Shown: in pieces, positions 33,195 to 44,200 of the stretch | Layout: each line of letters opens with the position of its first letter | Position numbering within the stretch: position 1 is the stretch's first letter | Source: Trileptium ribeirensis | Taxonomy: Eukaryota; Nematoda; Enoplea; Enoplida; Thoracostomopsidae | Length of the DNA stretch: 64,000 bases | Reading direction: 5' to 3' | Assembly (NCBI GenBank): GCA_030248225.1 | Contig: JASANE010018604.1 | Span: forward strand, 1 to 64,000 | Program-made: the position numbers and the translations under genes | The notes under the pieces: model-generated | What the model was told of the DNA's origin: nothing | The model's database searches: none | The model's input: only the letters and a program-made list of their open reading frames with translations

Positions 33195-34620
33195 GTCAAC
33201 GCTGTGTTCATCGATGCAACTTCAGTCGGGCGCTTCATCGCCGATAGCGGGAGTTCGCTTTCCTTCCTACACCCCTTACAAGCGCCGAACACCACTACCT
33301 TCCACCAACATCCGGTCGACGCCACCGCAGTTAACGGTACGCCGGTCGAGATCAAAGGTACGTGCAACTTAACTTTCCGGCTCGCGGGCTTTGATCAGAA
33401 ATTCAGCTGGACTTTCTACGTCGCCAACGTCGCCCATCCGATCCTTGGCCAGGATTTCCTCCGGCACTACGGGTTCGCGGTCGACTGCGTCAACAACCGC
33501 CTGGTCCCGGCAGCAACCGCAAAGCCTCCTGCGGCCTGTTGCGCGACAACCACGAAGCCCGAATCGATACCATCGGACGTTCGAGTCGACATACCTGCTG
33601 AGACAACCAGGATCAAGCAGCTCCTCCGCGGATTCCCGAGCATCTTCGAGCCGATCGATGCCTTCTCGCCGGCTCTCCACGGCATCGAACACCACATCGT
33701 TACCACGGGACCGCCGCGCTTCGACCGCCCACGTCGCCTTGATGGACAAAAGCTGGCGATCGCAAAGCGGGTGTTTTCCGAGTGGGAGCAGCAAGGCATC
33801 GTTTATCGTGGTGAATCCCCTTACGCGTCACCTTTACACATGGCCCCAAAGGCGGATCCCAAAACTCCCTACCGCCTGACTGGTGACTACCGAAAGCTCA
33901 ACCGTCAAACGGTTCCCGATCGTTATCCGATGCCGAACCTCACGGACCTCTCCGGCGATTTTCACATGGCGACTGTCTTCTCGAAGCTGGACCTCGTCTG
34001 CGCTTATACACAGATTCCTGTGGCGGTTCAGGATCAACCTAAGACGGCCGTCACAACTCCGCTCGGCCTGTTCCTGTTCAGGCGGATGTTTTTCGGTTTT
34101 CGTAACGCCGCTCAAACCTTCCAGCGGCTTATGGACTCGGTCCTGGGTGATTTACCGTTTGTCAAGGTCTATCTGGACGACATCCTGGTGGCCAGCCGCT
34201 CAAACGACGAGCATCTGCAGCACCTCAAAACGCTCCTCACCCGCCTCAACAACCACAGTCTCCGCCTTCGCCCGGACAAGTGCGTTTTGTTCAGCCCCAA
34301 AGTCAACTTCGTCGGGGTAGAGGTCGATACAAACGGCGTGCGGCCTATACCGTCCAAGGTCAAGGTCATCCTCGACTATCCGTGCCCGGAAACAACGAAG
34401 CTCCTGCGCGGTTTCCTGGGTATGGCCGGCTGCTACCACCGATTCATTCCGGGATTTTCAAGGATCGCCGCTCCTCTCACCGACCTGATACGGGGTAAAG
34501 CTGGTAAAGGCAACTTTAGTTTAACCTGGTCGGACGACAGCCGCCAGGCATTCGATGCACTCAAATCGGCCGTTGCTGCCGCGGTGAAGCTCTCGTTCCC
34601 CAACCCGCAGGTCGACTTCA
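33156..34620 (+). CDS. pol: Pol segment 1: protease and reverse transcriptase
   Basis: Frame -1 relative to gag, entered by frameshift; the first in-frame ATG at 33054 is probably not used. The aspartic protease active site ADSGSSLSFL has DSG at 33243-33251. RT follows with SPYASPLHMAPK, DYRKLNRQTVPDRYPMP, a KLDLVCAYTQIPV box (usual KLDL-x-A-Y-x-Q-I-P; T where H is common), FRRMFFGF and catalytic YLDD at 34170-34181. The thumb/connection follows with GFLGMAGCYHRFIPGFS. Reading continues to a stop at 34697, but the coding match leaves this frame at about 34611-34625, where the RNase H start is one frame over. So a small indel breaks the polyprotein here. Confidence 0.92.
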
Positions 34621-34621
34621 A

Positions 34622-35662
34622 CTCGCTACCGATGCGTCCGGCGCCGCCGTGGGCGCTGTCCTCAACCAAGTGGTCGATGGCAACGCGGAGCCCTTAGCAT
34701 TCTACTCGGAGAAGCTAACACCGCTGGAATCCCGCAAATCCGCGTTCGACCGAGAGCTTCTGGCAATCTACAAAGCCCTGAAGCACTTTCCGTGGCTTAT
34801 CGGCTCCGATTTCACCGTGCGCACCGACCACAAGCCACTCGTCAACGCTCTCTCGATGGCGAATCCTTCCGCACAGCAGTCTCGATGGTTGTCCTTCATC
34901 TCAGAGTTCGGTTGTGACATCGAGCACGTAGCAGGCGCCCACAATGTCGTGGCAGACGCTCTCTCTCGTCCTGTGTGCACTATTTCAATTGCGTTTGACA
35001 GTCAACTGGCTGATGCTCAAGCTGCTGATTCTACCCTCATACGGTTTATTCAATCAACCGATCTGCCCATCAAGCGTTTCGTTATCGACGGCAAGACGGT
35101 TTACTGTGATGCTTCCACTTCGCAACTTCGCCCGTACGTTCCCACGGAAATGCGGTTCAACATTTTCAAATCGGTGCACAACCTCGCCCATCTTGGTTCG
35201 CGCGCAACTCTCAGCAGCATCTCCCACAACTACATTTGGCCAAACATGAATCGTGACGTCAAGACATGGTGCCGTGAGTGTATCAAATGCCAACGGAGCA
35301 AAGTAGTACGACACACAAAGGCTGCAGTCGGAACAATCCCAACAACTGGACGTTTCCACACGGTGCACATTGACATTGTTGGTCCGTTGCCGTCTTCGAA
35401 TGACAAGCGTTACTTGGTAACCATTATCGATCGATTTACTAGATGGCCCGAAGCAATTCCCATCTCCGACATTACTACTGAGTCAGTGGCAGAGGCGCTC
35501 ATCTCCGGTTGGATAAGCAGATTCGGCGTTCCGCGTGTCCTGATATCCGATCGCGGCACGCAGTTCGAATCTGCGTTATGGTCATCCCTCATGGAGCAAC
35601 TAGGAATTGAACACCGTCGAACGACAGCCTATCATCCAGCATGCAACGGCGCTGTTGAACGT
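34622..35662 (+). pseudogene. pol: Pol segment 2: RNase H and integrase (frame-broken both ends)
   Basis: RNase H begins LATDASGAAVGAVL (first Asp), continues FDRELLAIYKALKHF (Glu) and TDHKPLV (second Asp), and ends in AHNVVADALSRP. Integrase has an HHCC finger (VHNLAHLG, CRECIKCQ) and a core with Asp in HIDIVGPLP (35372), Asp in SDRGTQF (35549) and Glu in GAVER (35657), a D-x35-E spacing with all catalytic residues present. Immediately after, a run of six T at 35662-35667 carries a net frame change. The open frame runs on to 35857 but no longer resembles integrase. Confidence 0.9.
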
Positions 35663-36135
35663 TTTTTCATCGTACGCTCAAAAACGGATTGCGTGCTCAT
35701 TGTTCTTTCGCTACGTGGACAGCCTCACTTCCTCTCGTCTTGCTTGGAATTCGCACGAGCCTCAACGATAAAGGTTTTGCTCCATGTGAAATGGTGTTTG
35801 GATCCAGTATTGATTTGCCACACCATTATTTTACGCCAACGTCGACTAAAGAGTTAGCGTCAGAACATGATTTCAAAATACGACTATTTTCCGGCATCCG
35901 CCGTCTTAATGCTCCTGAGCGTCACCACAACAAACAATGTTACGTGCCGACGAACATTAAAATCGCCAAACACGTATGGATACATGACGACTCCACTAAA
36001 AACACTCTACAACCGCGTTATCGTGGTCCGTACCAGGTACTAGATCGGGATGATAAAACTGTTGTCGTCAAATGTCAAAACGGTGATGATCGAGTAAGCC
36101 TCGACCGCATTAAATCTGCCTTTCTAATTGATTAA
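35659..36135 (+). pseudogene. pol: Pol segment 3: integrase C-terminal part
   Basis: Next frame over from segment 2. It shows LPLVLLGIRTSLNDKGFAPC and EMVFG, the conserved region after the catalytic core. LQPRYRGPYQVLDRDDKTV and VSLDRIKSAFL follow, the GPY/F-type C-terminal module. It ends at TAA 36133-36135. The break lies in the T run at 35662-35667, so an assembly or read error is as likely as a real mutation given the near-identical LTRs. No chromodomain follows in this frame. Confidence 0.88.
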
Positions 36136-36136
36136 G

Positions 36137-36565
36137 ATGGCACAAACACATCATCCGCACCCTCGAACTTCTTCGAGCGACACTCTCCGTGAGCAGAGCG
36201 ACATTAATATCGGTCACGACGAACAGATAAAAGAAGGCACGGTGATTCTGGCGAAAATTCGAAATTGGCCATGGTGGCCTGCACTCGTTACCTCGTCAGC
36301 AAAAACGGAACTATCGTCTCTGAAACAACCACATAACTCACTCGCGGTAAAATTTTTCGGTACGGAACGCCTTGCTTTCGTCCCGTTCCAATCGATTCGT
36401 CATTTTGAACCTAATCCAACGGTCAAGCGTTCGGACCTGCGGCGCGCCTTCGACATAGCGTCTCAGCATTTGAAGCCTCATCTGGGGTCAGCCGTCACCT
36501 GCACCAACAGTAAAAAAGTTCGTTTTGCACCTCAGGCTGTTGTGTTCGGTCGGCGCTCCGCTTAA
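36137..36565 (+). CDS. PWWP-domain protein encoded by the retrotransposon
   Basis: 142 residues from ATG 36137, which follows the pol stop TAA (36133-36135) after a single G. An N-terminal polar tail of about 33 residues precedes a PWWP domain: GTVILAKIRNWPWWPALV (motif P45-W46-W47-P48), LAVKFFGTERLAFVPFQSI (residues 69-87) and an amphipathic KRSDLRRAFDIASQ (97-110). PWWP domains bind methylated histone H3 lysine 36 and DNA. By alignment with LEDGF from memory, the cage positions would be I41, W47 and F73. The C-terminus is short and basic (KKVRF). The overlap-like stop-G-ATG junction suggests reinitiation after pol. The likely role, by inference, is tethering the integration complex to methylated chromatin, as chromodomains do in chromoviruses or LEDGF does for lentiviral integrase. 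Only 14 bp separate the stop from the 3' LTR. Confidence 0.85.
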   Translation: MAQTHHPHPRTSSSDTLREQSDINIGHDEQIKEGTVILAKIRNWPWWPALVTSSAKTELSSLKQPHNSLAVKFFGTERLAFVPFQSIRHFEPNPTVKRSDLRRAFDIASQHLKPHLGSAVTCTNSKKVRFAPQAVVFGRRSA

Positions 36566-36579
36566 AACAATGGGGGTTC
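36566..36579 (+). other. polypurine tract region
   Basis: AAACAATGGGGGTTC-type sequence abutting the 3' LTR. The purine run is short (AATGGGGG), but its position is that of the plus-strand primer. Confidence 0.6.
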
Positions 36580-36862
36580 TGTAATGCTAATAATTTGATA
36601 TGCAAATTAATGCTAACAATTTGCCTATGCAAATTATATACGTTAGCAAAGACGATAGACTATATAAGGCGTTCGTGATCTCGACTAACCAGTCATTATT
36701 CACTTGATCAACTGCCGTACGTCGTGACGATAGATGATTCCTCAATCGACGCCCAAAGACTCAACGACCACAACAGCGTGCCGATTGAAGAGAAGCCTGA
36801 CTGAAGGTGATTGAAAGTAAGATCATTGACAATTGATGATAAGTGATTATAAACTAATTACA
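36580..36862 (+). repeat. 3' LTR of the gypsy element
   Basis: Same 283 bp as the 5' LTR with a single C-to-T difference, immediately followed by the CCAAC target duplication. It is preceded by AATGGGGGTTC, the likely polypurine primer (about 36569-36579). Confidence 0.97.
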
Positions 36863-37295
36863 CCAACATTCTACCATTCGCTATTTTCATTACAAGCATC
36901 GAACCATTACTCGTCAATGTCGCTTGAGTCAAGCTCAGAAGCTCAGGACCTGAATTTCCAATCCAATCACGTGCTGCAGTGCCAATCGAGTGAAGAGTTC
37001 ATATCGACCACTGAGTTTTTGGAAGCATCAAAACACCGATCATCTGTATTGTGCAATTTTCGCAAAAGCACTTTTCAAATCACAAACTCCATTCACGATC
37101 GTCAGCCATGTATTTGCGATAAATACACAGATTTTTGGAATTTTTCTTTGTTTCTCCGCCGTTTACTAATACCTATCAGCACGGTCGTCCTGCTGCTGGC
37201 TCAGCGTGGTCTGAAATTGTCAGACGATATTTACATGGTCAAGAGAGTGCAAACAAGATCAAAGAAGTGTGGTTCCAAGGAACTATGTTTTTAAT

Positions 37296-37573
37296 TGAAT
37301 TGAATTTAAGAAATCGAATACATCCGAGAAGGTCGTCTTAATATGAAATTTTTTTGGTATCAACGGATGAGATGCCCAGTAGGTTATGGGATGTGTCTGT
37401 CCAATAGATGTTCGTTTTTCAAGCACGATATTTAAATATTTCTCTTGAAATGTGGTCATACATATAGAAACATTTGTTGCACGCCATTCTTGATTGGTTA
37501 AATGTGAGCAACGAGACGGGGTAAATTTGATATTTAGGAATACCTATAGCCATTACCTCACAAAATGTGTTTG
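37296..37573 (+). repeat. dispersed repeat family, copy 1
   Basis: About 278 bp, GAATTGAATTTAAGAAATCG to CACAAAATGTGTTTGTCG, about 95 percent identical by eye to 38250-38529. It begins 0.4 kb right of the gypsy element. The ends are not TG/CA, so it is probably not an LTR. Confidence 0.85.
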
Positions 37574-38249
37574 TCGATTTATTAAGTGTATGAATCAGAA
37601 GCCAAAGTATGGAACAATGTGGCAGCTGTGAGAAAAATATCAATTGTTCAAAATAGTACTGTTTTATAGCTTAGATTGAATATCCGAGACTCAAATTAAG
37701 TGATATCAAATATTTTACCTTGAATTTCGACAAAGGTGGTCAGCTGCGCAGTTGTGTTAGAGAATTCCGAATATGCAATTTGTTACCTTAGCTAGTGGCT
37801 TCATGTTATACTTATTCAGTTACATTCCACAACATATTTAATCTAAAAATGGTACAGATTAACATAGTTGTGTATTTAATAACGTAAATATGTATATCAC
37901 GTTTATGTTTGAGTGATAAGCATGGCGCTAATGCAAAATTTTGAATTTGTCTAACATGAAAACGGCACGAGTCAGAATAAAATTAATATACATTTAAATT
38001 ACCATCGAAAACGGCATAATGACCTATTATTGTTAAAATGGGAGGAAAAGTTTTATATTATTTTGTTCCCGAATGTTTAACTTAACCACGTTCTTGAATC
38101 TTCAGACAAGTTTAATGTTTTCCTATAAGTAGGGTAGCATCTCTTAATCTGACAGTGATTCTCCTTTGTCAGTGGTTCGTTCAAACATCCGCTACATTCG
38201 AAATATACGGTCAATATTTGCATTGCTCTTCATCAAGTTTATATAATTG

Positions 38250-38693
38250 ATGAATTGAATTTAAGAAATCGAATACATCCGAGAAGGGCGTTTTAATATG
38301 AATTTTTTTGGTATCAACGGATGAGATGCCCAGTAGGTTATGGGATGTGTCTGTCCAATAGATGTTCGTTTTTCAAGCACGATATTTAAATATTTCTCTT
38401 GAAATGTGGTCATACATATAGAGACATTTGATACACGCCATTCTTGATTGGTTAACTGTGAGCAACGAGACGGGGTAAATTTGATGATTAGGAATACCTA
38501 TATTCATTACCTCACAAAATGTGTTTGTCGCCTTTTTTCAATTGTACATGTATGATTGTATTAAAGGTTGAACTTATTCTGCTTAGCAGTGGATCGACGT
38601 ACGTGGTGACTTCCTACATCACCATATCGGCTCCTTTATGGCGACAGATACTGTTTTTTAGAAATGCGACCCCAGCGATCTGGAGGTCGCACT
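38250..38693 (+). repeat. dispersed repeat family, copy 2
   Basis: The first 280 bp match copy 1. The last 260 bp (from about 38440, through GGATCGACGTACGTGGTGAC to ATGCGACCCCAGCGATCTGG) match copy 3. Confidence 0.85.
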
Positions 38694-41017
38694 TAAAACA
38701 GAAGCCTCACGCTGAAACGTTCCAGAGCCGGAGTTAGAATGTGAGTCGCCTTCTCCAAACAATGGTACATAATATTTTTTCCTCTGGTTCATATGCCTAT
38801 GGTTCATAATATTTTTTCTGAAAGAAACGTCAAATAATTTTCTAGAAAGAAATCCAAACACTAGTGTGCTAGAAGTAATTATTGAAAAAAAGTCGGAAAA
38901 TCTAAGACTGACTCATCACCTCCCGCAACGTATGGGGAGTATAACGGTTGGATATTTGCAAATGTTGAAATCGTAGCTTGTTATATTCCGATTGTTTTAA
39001 ATGGACTAAGTGCCTGGAAAAATTTCGTATTTTTTGCGAGATACCCGGTGACATCTGAGTGTTTCCCATAATTTTGGAGATTGGAGCGCCCTAGTGCCAG
39101 TTTAGAAGATCAAACTAAGTACTATAATAGACTACTTACCAACCGTGCCGTATGCAACGAAATACAAACTTATAAAATTTCCAAACTTAGCGGATAAAGT
39201 ACCCGTAATTATAAAAATGTTAACTTTCGCATTTGGCACATTCAAGTGTGAAGAGTCCTTGCTTAACTCCACATATTTGTTCTTCCCATACAAATAGCAC
39301 GACTTGGGGGACCTCTAGCCGGATACCTACACATCTAACCATAGGGAAACCAAAAATATTTGTTGACTTTTACCCAGGTTATTTAGGTAAAACCCATTCC
39401 TTATTTAAAATAGCTACGACTATTGGAAAGATGTTTTAAGCGCTTCTAGAGCTGCAAATATTGCCGCTCCAAAGTATTACGGTATTAAGTATTAAGTATG
39501 CGGGGTTTAGTTGTACTAGTATGGTAACAGCATATGTTTTAGGGGTTTTGCGAGACGAAAGCATGTTTATTTTTAAAAAAATCCCAGTTTTTCCGAAATC
39601 CAGGCAAGCAAATATATTTTTTTCAAAACTTACCAAAAGATCTGATAGATGAAACTGTTATTGCGGTGCCATTTATGCGGTATTAATCAGACCACGATAC
39701 TGTTCACGGGGAAACGAATACTATATAGTTGGTGCAAGGTTTCCCGAGAAAAAACAATCACGGAACCAAAACAGCCCGACTCTAAATAGGTTCACCCTCG
39801 CCAATTTATATACTAGTATCTCGCATGCGATGATAAAACGAACCAAGCATGCTTCTGTTGAAGTTATCGTATATGGTCGCGTGCAACAGGCTGTGTTTCA
39901 TGTCGCCCTAAAACCTATGGAGCTTTGACCGACTGAAACCCCTAAAACCACGTCGACCTTAAACCAATCGAAAACAACTGAAAACGCATGAAGTATTCGT
40001 GCTAATCTCTAATTAGCCAAACGATTATATTCATTGTACTAACAACCCGTACAAGGGTCATTTTTGGAGCCATAAACTAAATCACTGAAGACATATTATA
40101 TTCTGGAAATTAGTCCACACTGACCCTAAATTCATTGAAAACCCCTAAAAAGACATGAAATAATCGTGCTAAAACCTATATAACACAATCGTTTTATCCA
40201 TTGTTCAGAAAAACCTAACATTCTTGATATCCTGCACGTAGTACGTAATTAAACAAATGAAAACAGGCTACATTTTGAAATTCGGGTTTGTGGAATGCAA
40301 AAGCCTTTAAACACCATGAAAAGACATAATATAGTGAAGCTGAACTTAACAAAATTACCATATTCAGTGTACTTAAGTGTCACTAACAGGCACTAGTTGT
40401 GAGGTAAAATGCGCAATATAACTTACCGAAGTTAAGAAAAATCGCTATTTCTGGCGAAAGGTCGACAAGCCATATTCAGTCGACGGCCCAGTCCCGTAAG
40501 CCGTGATGCTTAACAACGTTGTAGATCTCGATGAGCTGATTCTCCGTATTCGTTTCCAGATGCGAATCCTATGTCGCAACATATAGACAGCGGAAATCTG
40601 CTACACGCATGGTAAGATTTGGCAAAGAACCGTTAAAATCATGTGTTTGCCATTTTGACACGGCAGATGGACTCAGGGCTGATCGCGTTCATATAAAAGG
40701 CATGTTCTTATCATTTTCAATATCCAAAAAAAATTATCGAAATATATCAACCCGAATATGAGTTTATGCGTGACGGAATCTGACAAAAACAAGTTTTCAC
40801 GAATTTTTTCGCCTTAGCGCCTTTAGTGGAAGATCCTATCGCTCTCTTTCAAATAAATTTAAATCTATCGTATCAACGTTGAAGGGAGTTCAGAAAAATG
40901 ATTTTGTTATACTGAAGGTGTTTTCAAGATTTCCGCTCTGAGACAAGGTTGATCACCTTATACCTGAAAATTCGCATTTGCGGTTTTTGTCTGATCAATC
41001 ATTTTATATTTTCTGTG
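38694..41017. other. no gene recognised
   Basis: Sequence between repeat copies 2 and 3. 39900-40350 repeats words such as AAACCCCTAAAA and CATGAAATAATCGTGC loosely, suggesting an old diverged repeat. Confidence 0.4.
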
Positions 41018-41252
41018 AGTATCGAGGCGGAATATATTTGATATTTAAGAATACCTATATCCATTAACTTACCAAATGTGTTTTGTCGCCGTTTTTCAAT
41101 TGTACATGTATGATTGTATTAAAGGTTGAACTAATTCTGCTTAGCAGCGGATCGACGTACGTGGTGACTTCCTACATCACTATAACGGCTTTTTATGGCG
41201 GCAGATACTGTTTATATGAAATGCGACCCCAGCGATCTGGAGGCCGCAGTTG
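41018..41252 (+). repeat. dispersed repeat family, copy 3
   Basis: Matches the right half of copy 2, including TTGTACATGTATGATTGTAT and GCGACCCCAGCGATCTGGAG, with scattered differences. No coding sequence. Confidence 0.8.
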
Positions 41253-44200
41253 ATACAATAGATACCTAAATAACCGGATATCGCGAAATCCTTGTACAAA
41301 GAAGCTAAATTTCATACATATCTTCGTTAATCAAAAATTGACATAACATAATCCAACTACAGGAAATTATAGCATGCGGCCTAACAGAATCTAGGTAATT
41401 CATCAAATTAAAGGTTAATCTAACGGAAGCTTTAACATTCAAGGTAGCTCAAATTTCTAGAAATGCTATGCATCACTTCTTTGGCAAATTTGAGTGTCTA
41501 TGATTTTCTTGCAGTCAGTGTTAAGACTGTACCAGTCTTGAATTAGTTATGCTTTAATAAAACCTGTAGTTTTCGATTTCCAAACTTGAGCTTTTGACCT
41601 TTATCAAGGTGTAACTACACGCAACTGATAAGTATATATAAAACGGCACAAGCAATACAGGAGAACCTATGCGGTGGGAAAAATTGTTTACATTTGCACA
41701 AAATAGAAAATCGTACTGTCAGCCTTGTAGTACTCTAGCTTTTTGTATGTAGTTCTGCACAAATAAAACGCCTTGAAGTTAATATTTTATAGCCTTAATA
41801 TGGCTCAATTAAACACAAATGTGAACATGGTTCGGCGAATTTGTTGCATTGTGGCAAGGGTGTCGCTGGTCTATCCGAAAGGTGTCCGTGTATGAGGCCG
41901 GACGCATTATAAATTCCTCAGATATGAAGTATACAAAATAAATTTTACTTTTAGCAATGAAAGCCCGCCTCGTGATTAATATGACATTGGCTTGGCAACT
42001 ACGCGATGGGGTACTTAGCAATAACAGTTTGTGGTTATATGCTTCTTGAGCATTAGTTTCTTTTCTTAAATTAGTGAACGTTTATTACCGTTGACAATTT
42101 GTAGATATTTCTAAATATATTAGAAAATATGGATTGATTCTGTCGAACTTTGCGTAATAAAACAGATATGTGTTTTATTTACACTTTGAATTATAAATAC
42201 CGTTTTTATTATCGCAATCAAAGTGACCGAAAAGCATTTTCAGAGAATATTCTGAAAGTAAATCATTACACGAAAGGTTGTTCTGCTTTTAGTATTAACA
42301 ACAAAAAATAAGCACTGAAATCCTGTGACACAGTAACAGATAGTTGGATTAAATTTATCATCACTAAAACACTAAAAGCAGCCTTACTATATATACTAAT
42401 AAAACCGTTGTATTGGTAATCCTAGGTCCCATCAAACTTATTTTTGAACGTGTCTGCATTTGTTGAGTTATAGGGTGAAGTGTTTCACGTGTATATGAAA
42501 GCAATGTACTGCATTCTTAGCCATTTACAACAATATTTCATAGGTTGTATCTAGAAATCGATTATATTCCTCAAGTGTGGTGGATAATGGCTAGTATACC
42601 TTAAAAATTCAGCATTTCTTTTGTATATATGCTAATAATGATAAATTATTTGCATAGATGAAACCAAGCACCAGGTTGGCTTGTATATATTACTGTAACT
42701 TTTGGACGGATGCATTTATATGGTAAAAGAAATACTGTAACGAGCCAAGTATCGCGAAAACCGCATCTTGCTTCTTTATAGAAAGGTTAATCATGTTGTT
42801 TTAATAACAGTGGCTTTTTTTTATTTTAATAACTACCAGTACGAATTATATTGATGCCTCTTCTCCGCTACCCTCGCTCAAGTCAAGGCTTTATTTCTGA
42901 AAGCCGCCCAGATGTTTACACTACTCATGTTCTTTAGTTAGATGTCGAGGTATATTCGTGTTGCAAAAAATGTTTATTCTGATATTTATTTTTAGTTGCC
43001 TACGTGATGCTATTCAATTTGTGCTGCCGTTTCGCGGAAAATTATTAGCCATTCTTCTTCGTATGCACATATTTTGTCTCACTTGTTGTGGCGCCTGCTT
43101 GATATTTAGCGAATATTTCGTGTTTGAAACGATGCTATGAAAGATTAAAAAAATATTATTTTGTTTTGTTGTTAGGTATTAAAAACGTTTTAATTGTTCT
43201 TGTAATCCACGACCGTGAATTCGAAAAAAACCAAGTGTTTGCTTGGTTGCGAGTTGGCAATAACTCATTTTACATGATATAGCATACGGGCACGTTCAGC
43301 TTTGTGTTCTACAATTACGGATTATGATCTAGGTTTTGTAAAATTAATGTCTGATACTGCTTAGGGTAAACACAACTTGTAATAACTGTGTGTTTAACTT
43401 AATATTAAGCTTAGAAACATGCTTCAAATTGAGTCATATTCCGTCTATATCGTCTAACCTTTCTTTGATAAAATCGTTGCATGCATTTGAAAATGATCGA
43501 GAGCTTTTCTAGAATTCCAGCGTGTTCACATTTTTGGCATATAATTTCAAATCGTACCCATATGTTCTGTAAGATGCCGAAATGTTACAATAAATTACCT
43601 GGATACGATGTTCTATATTAGTCGTATTCAATCCAAGTAAATGGTTGATTACATTCGCACTCGGCTCTTTAATAAACCCTTTCGATGTCTTGTATGTGGT
43701 TTCATCTATCTTAATACAAATTATTATACGTCCACAGTTTTGAGCCCATACTAAATAATTTGTAGATATGGTTATAACAGACAAGCGCCAGTAAAATTTA
43801 TTTCGGCCCCTTTTGCGCTAATTCTACCATCTCATTTTTCTGGACAGTTTTTATTACAGGTATCTAGTCCATTTGATCTAAACCACATTCGTAGAGGAAA
43901 GTTGTCTTTTAACCTTTTGTCTTATAGTTTTTCATCGAATACAAGTTGTCTGACGTGCTATTTTACATTTGAAATGTCGATTAGGTGCCGGAATAAATAA
44001 ATGTTTGCTCACGGGTACTATCTCTACCACGAATTCTGACAGCATCTTAAAACACCATACAATGCTGCTATTGAACACCAAACCATTAATTCCAAGTTCA
44101 TTGGTATCTTTAGTTGTATTTGTGGAAAGCTCTATCAGCTGTGACTTGTGGTATAATATTCTAAGATTAAGTTGGAAGCTTATGTCAGTTACGTTTACCT

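Larger units (their letters stand above)
31470..36862 (+). mobile_element. Ty3/gypsy LTR retrotransposon, CsRn1/Kabuki-like, with PWWP ORF
   Basis: A complete 5393 bp insertion flanked by the 5 bp target duplication CCAAC (31465-31469 and 36863-36867). The LTRs are 31470-31752 and 36580-36862, both beginning TGTAATG and ending TTACA, with one difference in 283 bp (C versus T in the GCCGYACG string). Order inside: primer site, leader-2A-Gag, protease, RT, RNase H, integrase, PWWP protein, purine-rich GGGGG before the 3' LTR. The protease-RT-RH-IN order defines Ty3/gypsy. The CHCC rather than CCHC Gag knuckle and a tRNA-Trp-like primer site are traits known for the CsRn1/Kabuki group, so I infer that clade. 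LTR identity implies a very recent insertion, yet pol has two frame breaks. No envelope ORF and no chromodomain were seen. Confidence 0.97.

Noticed and set aside
32058..34669. Many long minus-strand and alternative-frame ORFs across gag-pol
   Set aside because: They are shadows of GC-rich gag-pol coding sequence and contain no domains.
36137..36565. Chromodomain or env after integrase
   Set aside because: The sequence shows PWWP and FFGT motifs, not chromodomain aromatic spacing, and there is no transmembrane segment.
37296..38529. Direct repeats as LTRs of a second retrotransposon
   Set aside because: Ends are not TG/CA, no target duplication, no primer site or coding sequence between, and a third partial copy has different boundaries.
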